A stretch of 64,000 nucleotides of DNA, from the NCBI RefSeq assembly GCF_006494535.1, contig NZ_VHIQ01000006.1, forward strand, positions 124,001 through 188,000. Reading direction: 5' to 3'. The position numbers and the translations under genes are program-made. Under the pieces are notes generated by a model. It was not told the origin of the DNA and ran no database searches. It was given only the letters and a program-made list of their open reading frames with translations. Shown in pieces: positions 9,012 to 18,394 of this stretch (positions within the stretch are counted from its first letter, which is position 1; each line of letters opens with the position of its first letter). This DNA comes from Paucihalobacter ruber. Lineage in GTDB: Bacteria; Bacteroidota; Bacteroidia; Flavobacteriales; Flavobacteriaceae.

Positions 9012-10361
9012 CTATTTCTTTTTATTTCTTTTATTGTAATTTTTATCGCCTCGGGTTTTTGGCTTCTTGTATTTTTTTACAATTTCTCGTTTGTAGGAGC
9101 CGCCTAAATTAACCTTTTTATTTTTTTCTTTTTTCTCGTGAAATGCCGGCCCAACTTCATCTTCGTCACGTTTTAACGGATTGTATCGTTCTTTGTTTTC
9201 TGGTCTTTCTTCATCAAGAAGTTCGGTGGAAATGGTTACAGATTCAGGCAATTCCAATACAGGAATTGTCATTTGCATCAATGCCTCAATTTGTTCTCTT
9301 GCTTCACTCTCAGCTTCCGCAGAAAACAAAATGGCTACACCTTTTTGTTCAGCACGACCGGTTCTGCCTATTCGGTGCATGTAATTTTCCGGAAATGAAG
9401 GTGTATCGAAGTTAAATACATGCGAAACAGTTTCAAAATCTAAACCTCTTGCCATGACATCGGTTGCTACTAAAATGCGTTTGTCTCCTTTGTCAAACTG
9501 CTCAATACTTCGCAAGCGGTAGTTTTGGGTTTTGTTGGAATGAATCACACAACATTCACCAGAGAAATGTTCGGTTAAACCATCAAAAAGCCTGTCGGCC
9601 ATGCGCTTATTAGAAACAAAAACAAGCACTTTATTTAAATCCTTAGTATCCTTTAGTAAGTGAATGATTAAGTTTAATTTGGTGTAATAATTGGGTACGT
9701 CGTATCTAAACTGTGCAATATTTTCTAACGGTGTTCCAGAAACAGCTACCGAAATTTTTTCAGGATTCAGAAAAAAATCGTTGATCAACGCATCCACGTC
9801 TTCAGTCATAGTTGCCGAAAACATTATGTTTTGCCTTTTCGCAGGCAGGATATCAAAAATGTTGATAAGCTGATGTCTAAAACCCAAATCCAACATCACA
9901 TCAACTTCGTCGATTACCAATTTTTGAATAGACTTTAATTGTAACACTCTGCTTACCGCCAAATCATATAACCTACCCGGTGTTGCTACTAAAATATCTA
10001 ATCCTTGCGCAACATCGGCCTTTTGTTGATTGATATTAACGCCTCCATACACGCCTAATACTCTGTTATTGATGTATTTTGATAACTTTTCAATTTCTTC
10101 AACCACCTGTATTACCAATTCCCTTGTTGGAACCAAAATGAGTACACGCGGATTCTCTTGTTTAGAGAATTTTAAATCCCGCAAAATGGGCAGCATGTAG
10201 GCAAATGTTTTTCCGGTTCCGGTTTGTGCAATACCAACCATATCTCTCCCGGAACAAATCACATTAAATGATTGCTCTTGAATTGCCGTTGGCTTCTCAA
10301 AACCTAAATCGGCTATGGCGTTGTATAATGGCGTATTTAAATTGAGTTCTTGAAACGTCAC
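9012..10361 (-). CDS. DEAD/DEAH-box RNA helicase
   Basis: ATP-dependent RNA helicase of 449 residues that remodels RNA during ribosome assembly, decay or cold adaptation. The Q motif is GFEKPTAIQEQ (about 20-30), motif I AQTGTGKT (45-52), motif Ia PTRELVIQ, motif Ib TPGRL, motif II VIDEVD (DEVD in place of DEAD, about 150), motif III SAT, motif V ATDVMARGLDF and motif VI HRIGRTGRAE. The tail from about 400 is strongly basic (KKEKNKKVNLGG, then KRNKKK), as in RhlE-type helicases that bind RNA through an unstructured tail. The start codon is GTG at 10361, which places the Q motif at its usual distance from the N-terminus. It is the first gene of a two-gene unit with the exported nuclease. Confidence 0.92.
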   Translation of the reverse strand: MTFQELNLNTPLYNAIADLGFEKPTAIQEQSFNVICSGRDMVGIAQTGTGKTFAYMLPILRDLKFSKQENPRVLILVPTRELVIQVVEEIEKLSKYINNRVLGVYGGVNINQQKADVAQGLDILVATPGRLYDLAVSRVLQLKSIQKLVIDEVDVMLDLGFRHQLINIFDILPAKRQNIMFSATMTEDVDALINDFFLNPEKISVAVSGTPLENIAQFRYDVPNYYTKLNLIIHLLKDTKDLNKVLVFVSNKRMADRLFDGLTEHFSGECCVIHSNKTQNYRLRSIEQFDKGDKRILVATDVMARGLDFETVSHVFNFDTPSFPENYMHRIGRTGRAEQKGVAILFSAEAESEAREQIEALMQMTIPVLELPESVTISTELLDEERPENKERYNPLKRDEDEVGPAFHEKKEKNKKVNLGGSYKREIVKKYKKPKTRGDKNYNKRNKKK

Positions 10362-10499
10362 GTTTTGATTTTAATGGTGCAAAGGTAGTTTATAAAAATT
10401 TAAAATAATCCTTCAAATTGCCATTGATAAGATCATAGAGCCATTCTGATATTTTATTTTCATCATTTATTTTTGGTAACTTGCCGTCAAATTTTTTGC

Positions 10500-11807
10500 T
10501 TGAGAACATCCGTAGAATTTAAACCCAAAAATCTTTCAAAATTTAAAAAGCAGTTACTGCTTTGGGCTTTGCAGTTTGATGAAGTAGTTTGGTTAGATTC
10601 TAATAACTATCAGGAAGCATACAGCAGATTTGATGCAGCCTTAGCGGTCGATGCCTTTACCGGTATAAAAACAGATAGCTACAACGCTTTCGAGGATTTA
10701 AAAGATTATCAAAAGGCCACTAAAGACTGGATCTTCGGGTACTTAACCTACGATTTAAAGAACGATTTAGAACGTCTTACATCCAATAACTTCGACGGAC
10801 TCGAATTTCCGGATTTACAATTTTTTCAACCTAAAAGAATAGTGTTTTTTAAGGGTGATACCGTCGTTTTTGAGTATTTAAATATGGTTTCAGAAGACAT
10901 TGAAGCAGATTTCAACTCGATTGAAGCAATGAATTCTCATTCATACTACGACAATGCCCAATCTAACGATATCAAAATTAAAATGCGCATTCATAAAGAT
11001 GCTTATTTTGAAAAAGTAAATACCATGTTGGCGCATATTCATCGCGGTGATATTTATGAGGCAAATTTTTGTCAGGAGTTTTATGCCGAAGATACCATCA
11101 TTAACCCTCTTAAAACCTTCAATAAACTCAACAATATTTCCCAACCCCCATTTGCAGCTTTTTTGAAACTGAATGAGTTTTATTTGCTCTGTGCCTCACC
11201 CGAAAGATATATTCAAAAACAAGGTAGCAAAGTAGTTTCTCAACCTATTAAAGGAACTGCAAAACGTTCTAAAAATGAAGAAAAAGATAAGGCTTTAAAG
11301 TTCGAATTATCACAAAACGAGAAAGAAAGAAGCGAAAATATCATGATTGTGGATTTGGTTAGAAACGATTTATCACACACCGCAAAAAAGGGTAGTGTAG
11401 AAGTTGATGAATTATGTAAAGTGTATACTTTCAAACAAGTACATCAAATGATTTCAACGGTAACTTCGCTTTTAGATAACGATGAAGATTACATCGAAAC
11501 TATTAAAACCACGTTCCCGATGGGAAGCATGACAGGTGCGCCAAAACTTTCGGCTATGCAAATAATCGAGGCATTGGAGGAAACCAAACGCGGACTCTAT
11601 TCGGGTGCTGTGGGCTATTTTACACCTGAAAATGATTTTGATTTCAATGTGGTGATTAGAAGTATTCTTTACAATGAAGTGAAAAAATACGTATCATTTT
11701 CGGTTGGAAGCGCCATTACATCCAAAAGTAATCCGCTCGATGAGTACGAAGAATGTTTGGTAAAAGCCAAGGCCATGCGCGAGGCACTAAAAAATCACTC
11801 TAATTGA
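10500..11807 (+). CDS. pabB: Aminodeoxychorismate synthase component I
   Basis: Chorismate-using enzyme of 435 residues that makes 4-amino-4-deoxychorismate for folate. The C-terminal chorismate-binding domain shows SQPIKGTAKR (lysine of the PabB type, about 246-255), ENIMIVDLVRND (about 285-296), FPMGSMTGAPK and RGLYSGAVGYF. The PIKGT lysine separates PabB from anthranilate synthase TrpE, which has threonine there. No ATG is available: I chose TTG at 10500, giving an N-terminus reading MRTSVEF; a TTG at 10473 would add nine residues (VTCRQIFCL) that look like untranslated sequence. The glutaminase subunit PabA is not next door. Its end overlaps the convergent gene by 13 bp. Confidence 0.88.
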   Translation: MRTSVEFKPKNLSKFKKQLLLWALQFDEVVWLDSNNYQEAYSRFDAALAVDAFTGIKTDSYNAFEDLKDYQKATKDWIFGYLTYDLKNDLERLTSNNFDGLEFPDLQFFQPKRIVFFKGDTVVFEYLNMVSEDIEADFNSIEAMNSHSYYDNAQSNDIKIKMRIHKDAYFEKVNTMLAHIHRGDIYEANFCQEFYAEDTIINPLKTFNKLNNISQPPFAAFLKLNEFYLLCASPERYIQKQGSKVVSQPIKGTAKRSKNEEKDKALKFELSQNEKERSENIMIVDLVRNDLSHTAKKGSVEVDELCKVYTFKQVHQMISTVTSLLDNDEDYIETIKTTFPMGSMTGAPKLSAMQIIEALEETKRGLYSGAVGYFTPENDFDFNVVIRSILYNEVKKYVSFSVGSAITSKSNPLDEYEECLVKAKAMREALKNHSN

Positions 11808-12484
11808 TTCTTAAAGGCCACTTTTACTTTTTCAAAAATGGTTTCAACACGTTTTAAACTAATGTTTTTAATCTTTGCGATTTCTTCAAATTCCAAATTA
11901 CCAAAAACATATAAATCTACAATATTTGAAACATTAACCGGCAGCCAGTTGTAAAAACGACCAACGGCTTTTGGTGATTCTTCGGCTTTTAAACTGCTAA
12001 CATCCAGTGCTTTTTTAAACGATGTTTCTTTGTCTTCGTATAAATAAATTTTGTTGTCCTTGTTTTGTTGGTATGAAATATCGGTTAATTCGGTGTTTAA
12101 AATTAAATCCATATCGGCATCAACCGTAAAATCTTCATTGAGTCTGGCCAATTCTTTTTTCAAAAAATCATCGGTACTAACAGAATATTTATGAAACATT
12201 TCTTTTTTAAAAAGCGCATTAAGATGCTCGTCAACCAGTTTAAACAGTTTTAATTTAATATGTTGTTTGTCGGCATCAATATTATATCCACTTTCGTAAA
12301 GTTGAATAATACAATCATCTATAATTCCGGTAGATGAATACATGTTTTTAGGAATGATACCGGTGCTTTCGGCTATATAAATTCTGTGTTTAGTATAAGG
12401 ATGCAGATGTTGCACAACCGAAAGAACTTTTTTATCGAAAGCAGTTTGGTCAGATTTTGAGCTGATGTTTTTTAAAGTTCTCAT
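11795..12484 (-). CDS. Sigma-factor-like protein with C-terminal HTH
   Basis: A 229-residue soluble protein. The last 50 residues (LPVNVSNIVDLYVFGN, then LEFEEIAKIKNISLKRVET) look like sigma-70 region 4: a helix, then the scaffold-turn-recognition pattern that normally binds the -35 element. The N-terminal 120 residues are acidic, with many short helices, and I cannot align them by eye to a canonical region 2. It may be a divergent ECF-type sigma factor or another DNA-binding protein of unknown role. It is convergent with pabB (13 bp overlap) and divergent from tilS (about 117 bp apart). No anti-sigma gene is adjacent. Function is therefore uncertain. Confidence 0.6.
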   Translation of the reverse strand: MRTLKNISSKSDQTAFDKKVLSVVQHLHPYTKHRIYIAESTGIIPKNMYSSTGIIDDCIIQLYESGYNIDADKQHIKLKLFKLVDEHLNALFKKEMFHKYSVSTDDFLKKELARLNEDFTVDADMDLILNTELTDISYQQNKDNKIYLYEDKETSFKKALDVSSLKAEESPKAVGRFYNWLPVNVSNIVDLYVFGNLEFEEIAKIKNISLKRVETIFEKVKVAFKNQLE

Positions 12485-12601
12485 ATCCTTAATTTTTATA
12501 AATTAACACCTACAATTTACCAAATTTTATCCATATTTTAACTGATATTTGTCAAATAAAAGCAACAATAACCTAAACATTCATTATTGTATATTTATGC
12601 C

Positions 12602-13918
12602 ATGTTAGAGCATTTTAAAAATCATCTCGCCAGTAAATTTCCATTTCTTATGCAGTCCAGATTATTATTGGCGGTTTCGGGCGGATTAGATAGCGTGGCT
12701 TTAACACACTTATGCGCGCAATTGCAATTAAATGTTGCCATAGCGCATTGTAATTTCAGTTTAAGAAGCAATGAAAGTGATTCTGATGAGGTTTTCGTAA
12801 TCCAGTTGGCCGAATCATTAAATATTGAAGTGTTTACCCAAAGATTCGATACTTTAAACTACGCAGCACAAAACAAATTGTCAACACAAATGGCAGCCCG
12901 AGAGCTGCGCTACAATTGGTTTCAGGAACTGGCAACAGCTTTAAATTTCGATTTTATTTTAACGGCACATCACGCCGATGACCAGCTGGAAACCTTTCTG
13001 ATTAATTTTTTGAGAGGAACCGGTTTAGACGGATTAACCGGAATTCCGGAGATTAATAACAACATTGTTAGACCACTACTGCCGTTTTCCAGGGAAGACA
13101 TTGAAACCTATCTCAAAAATGCCAATGTACTTTGGCGTGAAGATAGTAGTAATATTTCAACCAAATACCTGCGAAACAAATTGCGGCACGAGGTAGTACC
13201 TGTCTTAAAAGAGATCAATCCGCAATTGTTGGATAGTTTTAAAAGCACTTTGAGCCATTTAAACGATGTGGCCGATATTGTAGACGAAAGTTTAAACGCA
13301 GTTGCCAAACGCGCTATTGTAAACATAGACGACAATGGCATTAGTTATAAAGTTTCGGAATTTAAAAAGGTGAACAATCCGCATGCCTATTTATACCATA
13401 TGTTTAAAGACTTTGGATTTACTGCCTGGGATGATATCTTACATCTGCTCAATGCCCAAACCGGTAAGCAGGTGTTTTCAGAGACGCATGTTTTGCTTAA
13501 AAACAGAGATGTTTTATTGTTATCTGAATTGAAAGATGTTGTAGAAACCAAAGTCTATCAAATTACGAAAGTGCCTGAAATTATTGAATTTCCTCATGGT
13601 AAACTTGATATAAGTGAAGTTGAAGCCGTTGACGATAACAGCCCAACAGCTATGTTTATTGATGGTGCAAAACTTCAATTGCCATTGGAATTGAGAAAAT
13701 GGCAACATGGCGATTATTTTTATCCCGTTGGAATGACCGGTAAGAAAAAAGTAAGTAAGTATTTAAAGGATATTAAGTTGTCATTAGTTGAAAAAGATCA
13801 AATATTGGTACTTTGCTCAGAAGGCGATATTGTTTGTATTCTCGATTATCGCTTAGACCGAAGGTTTATGGCCAACCAACAATCATCACAAATTATTAAA
13901 ATAGAACTGATTTCATGA
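12602..13918 (+). CDS. tilS: tRNA(Ile)-lysidine synthetase
   Basis: Modifies C34 of the CAU anticodon of tRNA-Ile to lysidine using ATP and lysine; essential for reading AUA codons. The PP-loop [11 protein letters not shown] is at about residues 24-34, the lysidine-synthase signature [14 protein letters not shown] at about 121-134, and [12 protein letters not shown] just after. C-terminal TilS domains follow ([19 protein letters not shown], about 372-390, the TilS-C motif). I took the ATG at 12602 (MLEHFKNHL) instead of the TTG five codons upstream, because the upstream codons overlap a TATATTTA promoter-like box. It overlaps the adenine deaminase gene by ATGA, so the two are translationally coupled. 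Confidence 0.93.
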   Translation: MLEHFKNHLASKFPFLMQSRLLLAVSGGLDSVALTHLCAQLQLNVAIAHCNFSLRSNESDSDEVFVIQLAESLNIEVFTQRFDTLNYAAQNKLSTQMAARELRYNWFQELATALNFDFILTAHHADDQLETFLINFLRGTGLDGLTGIPEINNNIVRPLLPFSREDIETYLKNANVLWREDSSNISTKYLRNKLRHEVVPVLKEINPQLLDSFKSTLSHLNDVADIVDESLNAVAKRAIVNIDDNGISYKVSEFKKVNNPHAYLYHMFKDFGFTAWDDILHLLNAQTGKQVFSETHVLLKNRDVLLLSELKDVVETKVYQITKVPEIIEFPHGKLDISEVEAVDDNSPTAMFIDGAKLQLPLELRKWQHGDYFYPVGMTGKKKVSKYLKDIKLSLVEKDQILVLCSEGDIVCILDYRLDRRFMANQQSSQIIKIELIS

Positions 13919-15537
13919 TTATTCGCGGACAAATTGTAGATATTGAACAAAGAAAGATTTATAGCGGAGCGGTAAGCGTAGAAAACGGCATCATTAAGAA
14001 AATTGAAGCTGAAAGCCACAACGAAAAGCAGTACATTTTACCGGGATTTGTTGATGCGCATATCCACATCGAAAGTTCTATGCTGGTGCCAAGCGAGTTT
14101 GCTAAAGCTGCCGTTTGCCACGGTACTGTTGCCACAGTTTCTGATCCGCATGAAATAGCCAATGTACTTGGTGTAAAAGGTGTTGAGTTTATGATTGAAA
14201 ACGGAAAACAAACACCTTTTAAATTTAATTTTGGAGCACCTTCATGCGTGCCGGCCACTAATTTTGAATCGGCTGGAGCTGTTATAGATTCTGAAGGTAT
14301 CAAGACTTTACTGCAAAATCCTGAAATTAAATACTTAGCCGAAATGATGAATTATCCCGGTGTTATTTTTGATGATGAAGAAGTTCTGAAAAAAATTGAA
14401 TGGGCCAAACATTATAACAAACCGGTTGATGGTCATGCACCGGGTTTAAGAGGCGATGATTTAACAACATACATAGCGGCTGGTATTTCTACAGATCATG
14501 AATGTTTTGCTTACGACGAAGCGCTCGAGAAACTTCAAAAAGGGATGAATGTGATTATTCGCGAAGGTAGTGCCGCTAAAAACTTCGATGCTTTAATTGA
14601 TTTATTGCCTCAATTTTACGAACACATGATGTTTTGTAGCGACGATAAACATCCAGACGATTTGTTGCTTGGCCATATCAACCAGCTTTGTGCCAGGGCA
14701 ATCGCTAAAGGTATGGACATCTTTAAAGTCTTACAGGTAGCATGTATAAATGCGGTAAGACATTATGATTTGGAGGTTGGCCTACTAAAACAAGGTCACA
14801 GTGCCGATTTTATTGTAGTTGAAGATTTGACAAGTTTTAAGGTTTTGAGTACTTATATCAATGGTGAATTGGTGTTTAATAACGGAAAATCATTTATAAA
14901 ACCGGTAAAATTTGAAAAGCCTAACAATTTTAAAACCGATTTTAAGCAGGTATCAGATTTCAAAATTAAAGCTACTTCAGACCGCGTAAGAGTTATCGAA
15001 GCTTTAGAAGGACAGCTGGTAACTAATGAAATTCAGGCAGAAGCTTTGTTAATTGATGAGAACCTAGTCTCAAATATCGATAAAGATATTTTAAAAATGA
15101 CGGTTGTTAATCGCTATCAAAACGACATACCTGCCATGGCATTCATTAAAAATTTTGGTTTAAAACAGGGCGCTCTTGCTAGTTCTGTGGCACACGATTG
15201 TCATAATATCCTCGCGGTTGGCGTTAATGATGCACTAATTTGTAAAGCTGTGAACGCCATTATTAAAAATAAAGGTGGCATTGTTGTGGTTACCGAAGAA
15301 ACAGAAGATGTAATAGCCTTGCCAATTGCAGGTATTATGAGCGATTTAGATGCAGAAACGGTAGGTAAAGCTTATGAAACGCTAAGCAACAAAGCCAAAA
15401 GTTTGGGCAGTTCACTACATGCGCCATTTATGACATTGTCATTTATGGCACTACTCGTCATACCTAAGTTAAAACTTAGTGATAAAGGTTTATTTGATGG
15501 TGAGAAGTTTGTGTTTACCACGTTGGAGATTAAATGA
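13915..15537 (+). CDS. ade: Adenine deaminase
   Basis: Metal-dependent amidohydrolase converting adenine to hypoxanthine and ammonia for purine salvage. The metal-binding motif [12 protein letters not shown] is at about 43-54, with histidines at DHEC (about 191) and the catalytic aspartate in [12 protein letters not shown] (about 241-252). The C-terminal adenine-deaminase-specific domain is present, with [14 protein letters not shown] (about 422-435) and [11 protein letters not shown] near the end. Length of 540 is slightly below the 570-590 of many homologues and typical of Bacteroidota. The ATG overlaps the tilS stop (ATGA), which couples the two genes although they are functionally unrelated. 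Confidence 0.93.
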   Translation: MIIRGQIVDIEQRKIYSGAVSVENGIIKKIEAESHNEKQYILPGFVDAHIHIESSMLVPSEFAKAAVCHGTVATVSDPHEIANVLGVKGVEFMIENGKQTPFKFNFGAPSCVPATNFESAGAVIDSEGIKTLLQNPEIKYLAEMMNYPGVIFDDEEVLKKIEWAKHYNKPVDGHAPGLRGDDLTTYIAAGISTDHECFAYDEALEKLQKGMNVIIREGSAAKNFDALIDLLPQFYEHMMFCSDDKHPDDLLLGHINQLCARAIAKGMDIFKVLQVACINAVRHYDLEVGLLKQGHSADFIVVEDLTSFKVLSTYINGELVFNNGKSFIKPVKFEKPNNFKTDFKQVSDFKIKATSDRVRVIEALEGQLVTNEIQAEALLIDENLVSNIDKDILKMTVVNRYQNDIPAMAFIKNFGLKQGALASSVAHDCHNILAVGVNDALICKAVNAIIKNKGGIVVVTEETEDVIALPIAGIMSDLDAETVGKAYETLSNKAKSLGSSLHAPFMTLSFMALLVIPKLKLSDKGLFDGEKFVFTTLEIK

Positions 15538-15648
15538 TGAACAACTTTTGATGAGTAAAACTATTTATTTTTAGAATCTTAACTGCAATTTAATGTAACA
15601 AATCTTAATTCAATATATATTTATTACGCCTAATATCTAACTATTAAA

Positions 15649-16608
15649 ATGCCAATCATAACTTCTCAATACAAACCGCCTATCTTATCCAAAAAGGGTT
15701 TTGTTTCAACCGTATATTCGGGTTTGTTTAGAACGGTCAAAGGGGTGGCACAGCAACGCGAGCGCATCAATTTACCCGATGGCGACTTTCTGGATTTAGA
15801 TTGGAGTTTTTCAAAAGAAAAATCCAATAAACTAGTTATTGTCTTGCATGGATTGGAAGGCAACGCACAAAGACCGTATATGGTTGGTACAGCCAGGATT
15901 TTTAATAGCAACGGATTTGACGCCGTTTGTGTCAATTTTAGAGGCTGCAGCGGTGAAGAAAATATGCTATATCGAAGTTATCATTCAGGTGCTACCGAAG
16001 ATTTAGAGGCGGTTGTTAATCATGTGCTTGAGAACAAAGATTATTCTGAATTATTTATCAAAGGCTTTAGTTTGGGCGGCAATTTATTGCTGAAATATTT
16101 AGGTGAACGCCAAGATATTCCAAAGCAGATAAAAAAAACCGTTGCTGTTTCGGTGCCATGCGATTTAAAAGGATCGGCTGCTGAACTTCACACCTTGAAA
16201 AATAAATTGTACGCCATCAGATTTAAACAGCATCTGGTTGATAGATTGAAGAAAAAACAAATACTTCACCCCAATAAAATTTCAGTTGAAGAAATTAATG
16301 CCATTAAAACCTTATACGATTTTGACGACGTTTATACGTCGAAGGCACACGGATTTCAAGATAAATTTGATTATTATGAAAGGTGTAGTAGTTTACAGTT
16401 TGTATCAGAAATAAAAGTGCCAACGCTAATCATTAATGCGCTTAATGATTCCTTTCTATCGCCGCGATGTTTTCCGGTGAAAGAGGCAAAACTAAATCAA
16501 TCTCTGTTTTTAGAAATGCCTAACCATGGCGGACATGTTGGATTTATAGGACGAAAAGGCGTTTATTATAACGAAAAACGAGCTTTGGAGTTTATAAATC
16601 AAGTTTAA
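15649..16608 (+). CDS. Alpha/beta hydrolase, YheT-like
   Basis: A 319-residue serine hydrolase of the YheT/ABHD1-3 family, which includes esterases acting on medium-chain acyl esters. Diagnostic features are the oxyanion region VLHGLEGNAQRPYM (about 65-78), the conserved NFRGCSGEEN (about 97-106), the nucleophile elbow KGFSLGGNLLLKYLGE (about 144), the acidic residue in NALNDSFLSP (about 263) and the histidine in MPNHGGHVGF (about 289). The N-terminus is hydrophilic, with no signal peptide, so it is cytosolic. It is separate from its neighbours by 111 and 200 bp. The natural substrate is not known. Confidence 0.88.
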   Translation: MPIITSQYKPPILSKKGFVSTVYSGLFRTVKGVAQQRERINLPDGDFLDLDWSFSKEKSNKLVIVLHGLEGNAQRPYMVGTARIFNSNGFDAVCVNFRGCSGEENMLYRSYHSGATEDLEAVVNHVLENKDYSELFIKGFSLGGNLLLKYLGERQDIPKQIKKTVAVSVPCDLKGSAAELHTLKNKLYAIRFKQHLVDRLKKKQILHPNKISVEEINAIKTLYDFDDVYTSKAHGFQDKFDYYERCSSLQFVSEIKVPTLIINALNDSFLSPRCFPVKEAKLNQSLFLEMPNHGGHVGFIGRKGVYYNEKRALEFINQV

Positions 16609-16808
16609 TTATATTAAGTTCTAAAAGATTATTAGATGCCATCATGTGTTATGGTTTTTTTAAATAGATGAATTAGTAATTCATCCGAATTAGAATAAAC
16701 ATATAAAAAATCTTAAATTAGCTTTATAGTATTTAAATTTCAAAATTTGAAAGTATTTCATTTTGATGTGTTTAATGATTATTCCTATATTTAAACAAAA
16801 GTTTTAAG

Positions 16809-18347
16809 ATGCTCAAAAAAGTATTCGGAAGTGCTGTTTTTGGAGTAGAAGCCACCACCATAACAGTTGAGGTTAATGTAGCTAAAGGTATTGGATATCA
16901 TTTAGTTGGTTTGCCAGATAATGCTATTAAAGAAAGCAACTATCGCATTGCCGCTGCTTTGCAAAATAACGGCTATCAAATACCCGGAAAGAAAATCATT
17001 ATCAATATGTCTCCGGCCGATTTACGTAAAGAAGGCAGTGCCTATGATTTGACCCTAGCTATCGGTGTTTTGGCAGCAACTAATCAAATTAACACACCTA
17101 ATTTAGATGAATATCTTATTATGGGTGAGCTCTCGTTAGATGGAAATCTTCAGCCAATTAAAGGGGCTTTACCTATAGCCATCAAAGCCAGAGAAGAAGG
17201 TTTTAAGGGTTTTATCCTTCCCAATCAAAACGCAAAAGAAGCTGCCATTGTAAATGATTTAGAAGTTTTTGGCATTGATAATATTAGTCAGGTCATCGAC
17301 TTTTTTGATAAGGGTATTCCACTTGAACAAACTATTATTAATACAAGAGAAGAGTTTTACAAAAATTTGGACTTCCCGGAATTCGATTTTGCCGATGTCA
17401 AAGGTCAGGAAAGCATCAAACGTTGTATGGAAATTGCCGCAGCCGGTGGTCATAACATTATTTTAATCGGCCCGCCGGGCGCCGGAAAAACCATGTTAGC
17501 TAAGCGTTTGCCCAGTATTTTGCCACCAATGACGTTGGGTGAGGCCTTGGAAACAACCAAAATTCATTCTGTGGCCGGACGCGTTAAAGAACACACCGGT
17601 TTAATGTCGCAACGCCCGTTTAGGAGTCCGCATCACACTATTTCAAACGTTGCACTGGTCGGGGGCGGCAGCTACCCGCAACCCGGTGAAATTTCACTCT
17701 CACACAATGGAGTGTTGTTTTTAGATGAATTACCTGAATTTAAGCGAGAAGTACTGGAAGTAATGCGACAGCCTCTTGAAGATAGAGAAGTAACTATTTC
17801 AAGGGCTAAGTTTACCGTTACTTATCCTTCTTCTTTTATGCTTGTTGCCAGCATGAACCCCAGCCCGGGAGGTTATTTTAACGATCCCGATGCACCGGTA
17901 ACGTCTTCGCCTGCTGAGATGCAACGCTATATGAGTAAGATTTCAGGACCTTTATTAGACCGAATAGATATTCATATAGAAGTGACGCCGGTACCTTTTG
18001 AAAAATTGTCTGATGATCGAAAAGCTGAGTCTTCAGTCGACATTAGAAAAAGAGTAACCGCTGCAAGAGAACATCAAAGTGAGCGGTTTAAAGATTTGGA
18101 AAAAGTGCATTACAACGCACAAATGAGCAGCAAACAAATTAGGGAGTTTTGTAAGTTGGATGAAACTTCCAAGCAATTGCTTAAAACTGCTATGGAACGC
18201 TTAAATTTGTCGGCACGAGCTTACGACCGTATTTTAAAAGTCTCGAGAACTATAGCCGATTTAGAAGCTTCACCCGAAATAACAGGTGCGCACATTAGCG
18301 AAGCTATTCAGTATAGAAGTCTGGACCGTGAAGGCTGGCTCGGCTAA
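16809..18347 (+). CDS. YifB/ComM-family Mg-chelatase-like AAA+ ATPase
   Basis: A 512-residue AAA+ protein. Residues 1-170 form the Lon-C-like ChlI domain ([17 protein letters not shown], then [20 protein letters not shown]). Residues about 190-400 form the Mg-chelatase ATPase, with Walker [21 protein letters not shown], Walker [12 protein letters not shown], and [18 protein letters not shown]-terminal helical Mg-chelatase domain follows ([21 protein letters not shown]). In naturally competent bacteria ComM is a helicase that promotes branch migration during integration of imported DNA; whether it does so here is inference. A palindromic repeat begins 3 bp after the stop. The DUF2891 gene follows 47 bp downstream. 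Confidence 0.93.
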   Translation: MLKKVFGSAVFGVEATTITVEVNVAKGIGYHLVGLPDNAIKESNYRIAAALQNNGYQIPGKKIIINMSPADLRKEGSAYDLTLAIGVLAATNQINTPNLDEYLIMGELSLDGNLQPIKGALPIAIKAREEGFKGFILPNQNAKEAAIVNDLEVFGIDNISQVIDFFDKGIPLEQTIINTREEFYKNLDFPEFDFADVKGQESIKRCMEIAAAGGHNIILIGPPGAGKTMLAKRLPSILPPMTLGEALETTKIHSVAGRVKEHTGLMSQRPFRSPHHTISNVALVGGGSYPQPGEISLSHNGVLFLDELPEFKREVLEVMRQPLEDREVTISRAKFTVTYPSSFMLVASMNPSPGGYFNDPDAPVTSSPAEMQRYMSKISGPLLDRIDIHIEVTPVPFEKLSDDRKAESSVDIRKRVTAAREHQSERFKDLEKVHYNAQMSSKQIREFCKLDETSKQLLKTAMERLNLSARAYDRILKVSRTIADLEASPEITGAHISEAIQYRSLDREGWLG

Positions 18348-18350
18348 CAA

Positions 18351-18370
18351 ATTCCTGCAACCGCAGGAAT
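18351..18370. repeat. Dispersed palindrome, copy 1
   Basis: ATTCCTGC, AACC loop, GCAGGAAT, followed by CTCATAA. The same unit with the same flank recurs at 48724 and, expanded, at 29453. It lies directly after the yifB stop. Confidence 0.7.
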
Positions 18371-18394
18371 CTCATAATTGAAATTCCGTACCTC

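Noticed and set aside
13959-14303. 114-codon minus-strand frame.
   Set aside because: Antisense to the conserved metal-binding part of adenine deaminase; codon pattern explained by that gene.
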